Shown here: in pieces, positions 16,699-23,609 of the stretch
Layout of the letters: each line of letters opens with the position of its first letter
How positions within the stretch are numbered: position 1 is the first letter of the stretch
Assembly: GCA_016930445.1 (NCBI GenBank)
Contig: JAFGGT010000084.1
Location: 1 to 33,190, forward strand
From: Candidatus Methanofastidiosia archaeon
Lineage (GTDB): Archaea; Methanobacteriota_B; Thermococci; Methanofastidiosales; NM3
DNA length: 33,190 nt
Reading direction: 5' to 3'
Made by a program: the position numbers and the translations under genes
The notes under the pieces: generated by a model
The model's database searches: none
The model's input: the letters and a program-made list of their open reading frames with translations, nothing else
Told to the model about the DNA's origin: nothing

Positions 16699-17454
16699 TC
16701 AACAGCCGTTCTGGAAGAAGCGCCTGTCGACCATAATTATCTCCTTGCCCATGGATATGTCGTCCACATATCCAAGCCAATAGGAGACTAGCCCGGGTCC
16801 AAATAGCTTCAAATAATGGCTCAACTGATTGTCATAGTCGTATCTGGTCTGGTAAGGCGAACCAAAACTGCCCTTGCTCTCGAACCATCTTATCGACTTC
16901 CCATCCATGATGTAGGGTTCCTTTAGAAGGAAATCTGGGGTCTTGCTTCTCTCTAGGGCCCTCGACTCTTCCTCGGTGCAGTATTCCATCTCCCTGTCAT
17001 CAAGCCAATATTTTATCTGTTCCTCGCAAAATATGCCCCTGTTCTTCTGGTTCTCTATGCCTTGGGGAGAGTAAATTATGTCCGCATCGAGGATATCTAT
17101 TATCTCCTTCCTGAACCTATCGTCCCTTATTGAGTCTGGGTTGTGCAAGAGGTCCTTGAACTGCTTCTTCGTATAACCATCGTTCTTCAGGATGAAAGAG
17201 GCAGTGAGAATTGGCGAGAACATCCTTTCCTCTGCAATCTCCAAAAGGCTCTTTCCATTCCTCCATTCCCTCAGCATAGTAAGGCTTTGCCGCTGGATCA
17301 GGTAGAAATCCCTCTTCGTCCTCCTTACCATCTTTTGGGAATATATGCTGTAGAGCACATCCTCGGGCACCTTGAATCTCTTGGATGTCCTTGGTATGTC
17401 CCTAACAGAGTTTAATCTGTCGTTCAATTTAAAGAAAGTGACCCTTTTCATCAT
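16699..17454 (-). CDS. TPD-motif nuclease-like protein (CDIN1/C15orf41 family)
   Basis: This 251-residue protein carries the TPD signature (KTPDFLL) of the family that includes human CDIN1, a predicted PD-(D/E)xK nuclease. Counting from the ATG at 17454, the candidate catalytic residues are D174 in TPD, then E192 and K194 in FESKGSF. An upstream Glu in IFCEEQIKYWL near 145 could complete the site. The N-terminal 110 residues are helical and basic, probably nucleic-acid binding. The start overlaps the stop of the HD-domain gene as ATGA, so the two are coupled. An alternative ATG at 17469 would overlap more. DNA or RNA cleavage is a family prediction; the true substrate is unknown to me. Confidence 0.8.
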   Translation of the reverse strand: MMKRVTFFKLNDRLNSVRDIPRTSKRFKVPEDVLYSIYSQKMVRRTKRDFYLIQRQSLTMLREWRNGKSLLEIAEERMFSPILTASFILKNDGYTKKQFKDLLHNPDSIRDDRFRKEIIDILDADIIYSPQGIENQKNRGIFCEEQIKYWLDDREMEYCTEEESRALERSKTPDFLLKEPYIMDGKSIRWFESKGSFGSPYQTRYDYDNQLSHYLKLFGPGLVSYWLGYVDDISMGKEIIMVDRRFFQNGC

Positions 17455-18101
17455 AATTCGCCATTGCATTCTTGTTGTAGTCTCGAGAAGTATCGCCTCA
17501 TGAATGCGTCTCTCTCTTCAGCCATCCGCTTTCCTTCGCCAGTCAGCATCCTGTCCTTTATCTTTGAAAGTTTCACCTTATATTCTTTTATGGGAGAATG
17601 GTCAGAATGGTCCACCTTAAGGTCGGAACCATAGTCGGATTCAAAGTCTGAGACCAGCATCTGATTATGTTCGCCTGCATAGGAGTATGCCCTTGCTATC
17701 CCAATAGCCCCAATGGCATCCAGTTTGTCGGCATCGTAGAGTATCTTAGCTTCGAGGGTCGACGGTACATTCTCATTTCGGAATCTGTGGGACCTTATAC
17801 AGTGGACGACCGCCTCGATGACGTCCTTGCCCATGCCTGCCCTCACCATTATGTCCCTTGCAATGGCCGCCCCTTTCTCAGCATGGCAAATGCTTATGTC
17901 TCTCTCTTCGAAACATCTGCCAACGTCATGCAGATATGCGGCGTGGGATAGGATATTCAGATCCGCTCCCTCGATCCTGCCAATGTGCATGCATAGATTA
18001 TGGACCCTGAGAACATGAGCCCAATCGTGGGTGGGTTTTGAATCTGCGAAGAATCCCCTTGCCTCGGTCATAATGAATAACGATTCCTTGTCCTCATTCA
18101 C
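17451..18101 (-). CDS. HD-domain phosphohydrolase
   Basis: This 216-residue HD-superfamily hydrolase has metal ligands H25-D26-x2-H29, H58-D59 in YLHDVGR, H73, a His in VHCIRSHRF near 100 and an Asp in YDADKLDAIG near 125. This is the YedJ-type layout, whose members act on nucleotides or other phosphoesters; the substrate is not evident. The start appears to be GTG at 18101, about 27 bases after a TATA-like ACTTAAATA (leaderless); an ATG at 18071 is an alternative. It is coupled by ATGA overlap to the TPD nuclease gene downstream, which suggests a shared nucleic-acid or nucleotide process. Confidence 0.88.
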   Translation of the reverse strand: MNEDKESLFIMTEARGFFADSKPTHDWAHVLRVHNLCMHIGRIEGADLNILSHAAYLHDVGRCFEERDISICHAEKGAAIARDIMVRAGMGKDVIEAVVHCIRSHRFRNENVPSTLEAKILYDADKLDAIGAIGIARAYSYAGEHNQMLVSDFESDYGSDLKVDHSDHSPIKEYKVKLSKIKDRMLTGEGKRMAEERDAFMRRYFSRLQQECNGEL

Positions 18102-18238
18102 GATGAAGCTTTAATTGATTCGTATTTAAGTCTTTTGAATGGATCGACAGTGCTCTTGCCGTCTTACAAGAACGAAAATCGGTTTTTGATATTCAATTTA
18201 CAAAATCAAGCGACCATAGCTTAGCCACATAGAAAGAA

Positions 18239-18266
18239 TAAAAAATATCAAATTAAATTATTCTCA
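18239..18266 (+). promoter_or_regulatory. Probable fdhD-mobA promoter
   Basis: An AAAAAATAT stretch at 18239-18248 lies about 24 bases before the ATG at 18267, with no Shine-Dalgarno, so the transcript is probably leaderless. The rest of the interval from 18102 contains the opposing HD-gene promoter and no other recognisable feature. Confidence 0.4.
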
Positions 18267-18944
18267 ATGCTAAAGGACATCAGGGCCAAACAGCACAAAG
18301 GATTTGATTGCACATCTGTAGATGAGGTGGTGGCAGTCGAGAGCCCATTCACCATAAGGTGCATGGGATATGAGTTCAGGGGATTCGCAACGCCTATCGA
18401 GCTCAAGGAGCTATGTATAGGCCATCTTGCCACCCAGGGCATAATAGGCCGCATGGAAGATATAGGGAAGCTGGATGTAATAGTCGAGGATAATGGATTT
18501 ACCCTATGGGCATCCATCAATGCTCATCCATTCGTATTGAAAGGAGGAATGGGCATAAGCCTAGATCCAGACGACATCTACAAGATGAACGACTATGTCA
18601 GGGAGAACGCAGAGCTCTTCGATAAATCCGGCGCCCTGCACTACGCCTATGTTTTCGACACAAAAGGCAATATCCAATGCAACGCCTATGACATTGGCAG
18701 GATGAACGCCATCGACAAGGTCGTGGGGAAATGCCTACAGATGCGATTGGACCTAAACGACAAGATAATATACACTACGGGCAGGATTGCCACCAGGACT
18801 GTCGAAAAGGCGATAAGGGCTCATATACCTGCCATCATCTCGAAGGCGCCTCCAATGTACGAGGCCATTGAGCTGGCAAAGGAGCGTGGGATAACGCTCA
18901 TCGGTTTCTCAAGGGGAAGGAGATATAACGATTACACAGGATGA
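18267..18944 (+). CDS. fdhD: FdhD-like formate dehydrogenase accessory protein, CxxC motif absent
   Basis: FdhD proteins transfer sulfur to the molybdenum cofactor of formate dehydrogenase. This 225-residue copy has the fold signatures ELCIGHLATQGII at 48-60, YDIGRMNAIDKVVG at 141-154, TTGRIATRTVEKA near 171 and the C-terminal ITLIGFSRGRRYNDYTG. The central loop, where the catalytic CxxC of the E. coli protein would be expected (about residues 83-100), reads without any cysteine. The only cysteines are C15, C32, C50, C138 and C156, none as CxxC. It may use another cysteine, act as a cofactor-binding chaperone only, or be a diverged paralogue. It overlaps mobA by ATGA and converges on the fdhA operon. 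Confidence 0.85.
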   Translation: MLKDIRAKQHKGFDCTSVDEVVAVESPFTIRCMGYEFRGFATPIELKELCIGHLATQGIIGRMEDIGKLDVIVEDNGFTLWASINAHPFVLKGGMGISLDPDDIYKMNDYVRENAELFDKSGALHYAYVFDTKGNIQCNAYDIGRMNAIDKVVGKCLQMRLDLNDKIIYTTGRIATRTVEKAIRAHIPAIISKAPPMYEAIELAKERGITLIGFSRGRRYNDYTG

Positions 18945-19507
18945 CCAAGATGGATATCAGCATAGCGATACTATGTGGAGGGAGATCGAGGAGGTTTGGA
19001 ACGGATAAGACACTCTTCGAATATAAGGGGAAACCGCTCTATAGGCACCTCTATGACAAGCTATCAAAGCTCTCCGATGACATATTCATACAATGTGGAA
19101 AGAAGGATAGTTCGCTCTATGGGGTGAAATGCCACAATGACGATTACCTAGACCTTGGCCCTATAGGGGGCATATATTCTGCCCTCAAGAGCTCCCGGCA
19201 TAATAGGACATTCGTTGTCGGATGCGACATGCCAAACATTGAAGCATCATTCGTGGAGCTCCTTTCTAGCTATGATGCGGATATCGTGGTCCCTGTATGG
19301 GAAAATGGCTACTACGAGCCGCTCAGTGCCGTATATTCTAAGAAGATAGTCCCATATCTGGAATATAACATAGTGACTGGGAATCTGAAGATATCACAGA
19401 TATTCGAAGAAAATGATGTTAAAAAAATAAGTATAGAATCCCTGATATCTCAGGGACTCATCGACAAATTCACGTTCAAGAATGTCAACAGGCCTGATGA
19501 CATTTGA
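18941..19507 (+). CDS. mobA: Molybdenum cofactor guanylyltransferase
   Basis: This 188-residue nucleotidyltransferase links GMP to molybdopterin to form the guanine dinucleotide cofactor used by formate dehydrogenases. It has the nucleotide loop AILCGGRSRRFGTDK near residues 9-23, the LGPIGGIYSALKSS block near 72-85 and the metal-binding VVGCDMPN near 92-99. The first glycine-rich loop has LCGG where LAGG is usual. The start overlaps the fdhD stop by four bases. Position next to fdhA, on the converging strand, fits maturation of that enzyme. Confidence 0.92.
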   Translation: MTKMDISIAILCGGRSRRFGTDKTLFEYKGKPLYRHLYDKLSKLSDDIFIQCGKKDSSLYGVKCHNDDYLDLGPIGGIYSALKSSRHNRTFVVGCDMPNIEASFVELLSSYDADIVVPVWENGYYEPLSAVYSKKIVPYLEYNIVTGNLKISQIFEENDVKKISIESLISQGLIDKFTFKNVNRPDDI

Positions 19508-19508
19508 A

Positions 19509-20348
19509 CTAAGCTGGACATAGCTCCTTCCTTCTCTCCCTATAGTGCTCCAGTATGTACTTTGTTATGATCACTGATGTGAAGCCTATGGTACCAAGCT
19601 TTCCTCCACCGCCCGGGACCATGTCTACTGTCACTGTGAACAGGATCGCAACAAAGACACCGCATGCCGCAAAGTGCCTGTAGTCTTGGAAAACGCCTGG
19701 CACGGCTGTCATTCCGGCAAAGGAGGCCGAGAATCCCACCAACGCCAACGTAAGACCATAGGTGGACGATATCTCAGGGAATAGCGCCCCGATTATGATA
19801 CCCACCAATGCGGACCCTAGTACGGCATCGGCGCACTTATCCGTGAGCAGCCTCTGGAAGAGGTCCCTTCGTATGAACCATGTCAACGGTGTCAGAACTA
19901 CGGATGTTACAAGCACCAGTAGGAACCATTTAACCGTTATCGCCTGTGATGCCGTTGCTACCACGCCATTGTAGTCCTTGCCGACAAGCGCCAGAACGAT
20001 CAGTCCGAAGCATACTGCCATAAAGGCCGTAGTTCCGAACTTTCCGCCATGGCCATTGAGGTAGTCCTTCCAGATAACATATATCAGACCAGCGATTATT
20101 CCAAAGAATATGGAAAAATATATGTTTTCAATGACCAATGAGGAGCTCATACCGGCAAAGGAGCCACAGAAGATCTGCCCTGCATATCTTTTCAGGAACA
20201 GGCCTCCTAGGAATCCCACAATACCGGATGCTAGAACCGCATTCATGTCATATCCACCTATCACCAGCTCGTTGTTAAGGTACCATGTGACTACGGTACC
20301 TCCCAACACAGCCAATATGGATCTAAAATCCGATCTTTCGTAAGGCAT
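19509..20348 (-). CDS. Integral membrane protein with internal duplication, downstream of fdhA
   Basis: I do not recognise this 279-residue protein. It is strongly hydrophobic with about eight to ten membrane segments. It is built from two similar halves offset by roughly 146 residues: SFAGMSS near 63 recurs as SFAGMTA near 209, and GHGGKFGTTAF near 99 recurs as GGGGKLGTIGF near 246. VLASGIVGFLGG near 38 recurs as VLGSALVGIIIG near 176. Two-fold repeats of this kind are typical of transporters and channels. The ATG at 20348 follows the fdhA stop after a single base, so it is the last gene of the Hdr-Fdh operon. A formate, proton or ion channel role is a guess from context. It converges with mobA at a one-base gap. 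Confidence 0.75.
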   Translation of the reverse strand: MPYERSDFRSILAVLGGTVVTWYLNNELVIGGYDMNAVLASGIVGFLGGLFLKRYAGQIFCGSFAGMSSSLVIENIYFSIFFGIIAGLIYVIWKDYLNGHGGKFGTTAFMAVCFGLIVLALVGKDYNGVVATASQAITVKWFLLVLVTSVVLTPLTWFIRRDLFQRLLTDKCADAVLGSALVGIIIGALFPEISSTYGLTLALVGFSASFAGMTAVPGVFQDYRHFAACGVFVAILFTVTVDMVPGGGGKLGTIGFTSVIITKYILEHYRERRKELCPA

Positions 20349-20349
20349 T

Positions 20350-22401
20350 TCATTCACCAATTGTCTCTATTTTACATGCACATACCTTGAATTCAGGTAT
20401 CTTCGCTATTGGATCTAAAGCGGGATTTGTCAGCATGTTCGCAGCGCATTCGTTGAAGTGGAACGGAATGAACACAGTCTTCAGCGGCACCTTGCGCGTC
20501 ACGTAGGCAGGGATGTCTATTGTTCCTCTCCTCGTGCTTACCTTGACCTTTTCCCCATCCTTTATTCCCAGTTCCTCCGCATCCTGGGGATTTATCTCGA
20601 CATATCCTGTCGGCACCTCTTTGTTAAGCTTCTCAGAGCGCCTTGTCATGGTCCCTGTATGGAAGTGGAACAGGATACGCCCAGTAGTCAGGGTGAACGG
20701 GTATTTTTCATCAGGCAGCTCTGCAGGAGGTTTGTATTCGACCGCAAAGAAATGGCCCGGGCCGCGCGAACATTTGTCCTTGTGCAGGAAGACGGTCCCG
20801 GCATGCTCGGCATTCGGACATGGCCATTGCAAATAGCCAAGTTCATCGAGCCTGTCGTACGTTATCCCACCATAGATGGGCGTCAGGGATGCTATCTCGT
20901 CCTGTATCTCCTTCGGAGACTTGAATTCGAATCCCTTGGAACCCATTCTTTGGGCAAGTTCGCATATTATCTTCCAGTCCGGCCTTGAGTCGCCTATGGG
21001 TTCAATGGCCTTCCTGACCCTCTGAACACGCCTGTCCGTTGCAGTGAAGGTCCCATCCTTCTCTAGGAACGAAGTCCCTGGAAGAACCACATCGGCAAGG
21101 GCTGCAGTCTCGGTCACGAAGAGGTCCTGTACGACCAGAAAGTCGAGATTCTCCAGGGCTTCCTTGACATGTGTTATGTCAGGGTCGGAGATCATGGGAT
21201 TCTCACCCATGATGTAGATGCATTTGAGATTGCCCTTGTGGGCCTCGTTCATCATCTCTACAACGGTGAGACCGATGTTGTCGGGTATCTTCTCGGCCAT
21301 TCCCCACGCCTTCTCGAACTTCTCCCTGAAATCAGGATTCACGACTGCCTGATATCCGGGGAAGACGTTCGGAAGAGCGCCCAGGTCGCATGCGCCCTGC
21401 ACGTTGTTCTGCCCCCTGAGGGGGTTGACCCCCGTGCTCGGCTTGCCCAGATTCCCTGTGACCATCGAAAGGTTGGCACAGGACTTGACGTTGTCGACGC
21501 CGGTGGTATGCTGCGTTATCCCCATGCTGTATATTATTGAGGCGCTATCTGCACCTGCGTACATCCTTGCCGCCTTGACGAGGTCTTCCTTCGGAATGCC
21601 TGTGATCTCCTCCACCCTCTCGGGAGTGTAATCCTTCACCAGCTCCTTGAGCTCCTCAAAGTTCTCTGTCCTAGTCGTTATGAACTCCTCGTCTGCCAGT
21701 CCTTCTTCTATTATGACGTGTATAAATCCGTTGATCCATGCCACGTCCGTTCCAGGTCTCTGTCTCAGGTGCAGGTCGGCGAACTTTGAAAGCTGTATCG
21801 CCCTTGGGTCTATGAGGATGATCTTTGCCCCATTCTCCTTTGCCTTGAATATCCTGGACCCTATCAAAGGATGCTGCTCTGTTGTGTTCGAGCCTGTTAT
21901 TAGGATGCAATCCGCCTCTTCGACCTCGGGAGTGCTGTTGGTCATAGCGCCGCTGCCAAATGCCGCAGCCAGCCCTGCCACTGTGGAGGCATGGCACAAT
22001 CTTGCACAATGGTCCACGTTGTTCGTCACTATGACGCTTCTGGCGAACTTTTGCATCAGGTAGTTCTCCTCGTTGGTGGTCTTTGCAGAGGACAATAGTC
22101 CAAGTGCATTCGCTCCGTGGGTCCCCTTGATGTCCTTGAACTTGGAGGCTATGAGCCCATAGGCCTCATCCCAAGAGGCTTCCCTGAACTTTCCATTCTC
22201 CTTGATCAAAGGCGTCTTCAGCCGGTCCCCGCTATATACAAAGTCCACCGCGTTCCATCCCTTGATGCAAAGCTTTCCCTGGCTTATGGGATCCTCCTTG
22301 CACGGAAGTACATCCTTGGCCACGCCATCAATGACTTCTATGTAGTACTTGCACCCGCAACCACAATATGGGCAAGTCGTCAAAACTGTCTCATATTCCA
22401 T
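20350..22401 (-). CDS. fdhA: Formate dehydrogenase catalytic subunit (molybdopterin)
   Basis: This 683-residue member of the molybdopterin oxidoreductase family oxidises formate to CO2 or the reverse. The N-terminal [4Fe-4S] site is C10, C13, C17 and C45 (CPYCGCGC, then KLCIKGW). The active-site region VDHCARLCHAS places C136 where E. coli FdhF has selenocysteine, followed by H137, so this is a Cys-type enzyme. The GSGAMTNS motif and the C-terminal cofactor-cap domain (TTGRILFHFHTGTMTRR near 585) are present. No Tat signal is seen, so it is cytoplasmic. Its ATG directly abuts the stop of the FdhB-like gene. Tungsten versus molybdenum cannot be told. Confidence 0.95.
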   Translation of the reverse strand: MEYETVLTTCPYCGCGCKYYIEVIDGVAKDVLPCKEDPISQGKLCIKGWNAVDFVYSGDRLKTPLIKENGKFREASWDEAYGLIASKFKDIKGTHGANALGLLSSAKTTNEENYLMQKFARSVIVTNNVDHCARLCHASTVAGLAAAFGSGAMTNSTPEVEEADCILITGSNTTEQHPLIGSRIFKAKENGAKIILIDPRAIQLSKFADLHLRQRPGTDVAWINGFIHVIIEEGLADEEFITTRTENFEELKELVKDYTPERVEEITGIPKEDLVKAARMYAGADSASIIYSMGITQHTTGVDNVKSCANLSMVTGNLGKPSTGVNPLRGQNNVQGACDLGALPNVFPGYQAVVNPDFREKFEKAWGMAEKIPDNIGLTVVEMMNEAHKGNLKCIYIMGENPMISDPDITHVKEALENLDFLVVQDLFVTETAALADVVLPGTSFLEKDGTFTATDRRVQRVRKAIEPIGDSRPDWKIICELAQRMGSKGFEFKSPKEIQDEIASLTPIYGGITYDRLDELGYLQWPCPNAEHAGTVFLHKDKCSRGPGHFFAVEYKPPAELPDEKYPFTLTTGRILFHFHTGTMTRRSEKLNKEVPTGYVEINPQDAEELGIKDGEKVKVSTRRGTIDIPAYVTRKVPLKTVFIPFHFNECAANMLTNPALDPIAKIPEFKVCACKIETIGE

Positions 22402-23178
22402 CTAGAACTCCTCCTTCGTATAGAGCGGATTGACTTCCTCAGTATTTCCGACCACATAATCGAAAAGCTCCTTCATGTCATCGCGGAGCAATCTGTTAAT
22501 GGTCATTAGCGGTATTCCAGCCGGACATGCGGATTCACACTCACCACAACCGACACACTTCCCAGCAAGGTGGAAGGCCCTGATGAGGTGGTATACGGGG
22601 AAGTCCGGAGGCAGCCTGCCCTTCTTCAGCCATAGCTCGTTCTCAAGCTCGCAGTCCTTGCAGAAGCACATCTGGCATATGTTCCTACAACCATAGCACT
22701 TGTTGCACTTCTCGAACTGCTTCTTCCAGAATTCCAGCTTCTCGGCGGTGGACATCCTCTTGTAGTCTTCGAACGCATCCCCGAGCTCAAGCTCCTCCAG
22801 CTTCTCGCCTATGAGGTCCTCGCAGCTAGGGTAAGGGACTGAGCAGTTGCAATCCTTGGCGGTCTCTTCGTCACATGCGATGCCGATTATACTCAGCTTG
22901 TCCATGTCGATCTGATTCCTCTTCGCCATCTCAAGGAGGGCCCTCTCATCACAGCCCCGGCAAAGTATCGCTATCTTGTATTCCGGGTCCATCTTGTGCA
23001 TCTTCATGGCTAGTGTGGCCAACGGATAGTGCGGTGAGAGCCTCAATGATGAGAGGTCGTCCCCTTTCTTGAAGACGCACGGGGTCGTCATTCCAAGGAC
23101 GTCCTTGAGAGCGATGACGGCAGTTACCTCGCCGGAATCGAGCATCTCAGCTATCCTCTTTCGTACCTCGTCCTCCAT
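22402..23178 (-). CDS. fdhB: FdhB-like iron-sulfur subunit
   Basis: This 258-residue electron-transfer protein lies between fdhA and mvhD. Residues 1-115 form a domain with CRGCDER at C73-C76, resembling part of the F420-hydrogenase/dehydrogenase beta family but far shorter than methanogen FdhB (about 400 residues). I see no flavin or F420 site. A cysteine-dense middle has C158, C161, C164, C168, C171, C173 and C176. A ferredoxin motif follows at C208, C211, C214 and C218-P. It probably passes electrons from FdhA to MvhD/HdrA. Similar proteins accompany Hdr-type complexes in sulfate reducers, as I recall. Start and stop touch both neighbours. Confidence 0.82.
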   Translation of the reverse strand: MEDEVRKRIAEMLDSGEVTAVIALKDVLGMTTPCVFKKGDDLSSLRLSPHYPLATLAMKMHKMDPEYKIAILCRGCDERALLEMAKRNQIDMDKLSIIGIACDEETAKDCNCSVPYPSCEDLIGEKLEELELGDAFEDYKRMSTAEKLEFWKKQFEKCNKCYGCRNICQMCFCKDCELENELWLKKGRLPPDFPVYHLIRAFHLAGKCVGCGECESACPAGIPLMTINRLLRDDMKELFDYVVGNTEEVNPLYTKEEF

Positions 23179-23609
23179 CAGATCGCCTCCCTTGCGATCT
23201 CCCTGAGCGGGCTTGGACCAAGCTTTTTGATATCGTCACGGAGTTCCTTCATGGTCTTTGCGAACTCTTCTCCCTCTGCTGCAGATATCCATTCCAGCCT
23301 CAGCCTTTCGGGCTCGATGCCTATATGCTCGATGAGCCTCTTTAGAAGGTCTATCCTCTTCTTCGTTCTGTAATTCCCATCGACGTAGTGACAGTCGCCC
23401 GGATGACAGCCGCCTATGAAAACGGCGTCGGCACCGGTCTGGAACGCCTTTATTATCATCTCTGCGTTTATCCTCGAAGAGCACATCACCCTTATGACGC
23501 GTATGTTCGCGGGATAATGCATACGAGACGTTCCTGCCATGTCTGCTCCTGCGTAGCAACACCAGTTGCATAGGAATCCCACAATCTTAGGTTCCCATTC
23601 ATCGGACAT
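23178..23609 (-). CDS. mvhD: MvhD/FlpD-type [2Fe-2S] linker subunit
   Basis: This 143-residue protein is the methyl-viologen-reducing hydrogenase delta subunit family member that docks hydrogenase or formate dehydrogenase onto HdrA. Cysteines likely to hold the [2Fe-2S] centre are among C14, C17, C18, C43, C68 and C73, in the motifs FLCNWCCYAGAD and GGCHPGDCHYVDGN. No hydrogenase gene is present here, so its partner is the adjacent formate dehydrogenase, as in formate-using methanogens. Its ATG abuts the hdrA stop, and its stop overlaps the FdhB-like start as TGATG. Confidence 0.95.
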   Translation of the reverse strand: MSDEWEPKIVGFLCNWCCYAGADMAGTSRMHYPANIRVIRVMCSSRINAEMIIKAFQTGADAVFIGGCHPGDCHYVDGNYRTKKRIDLLKRLIEHIGIEPERLRLEWISAAEGEEFAKTMKELRDDIKKLGPSPLREIAREAI

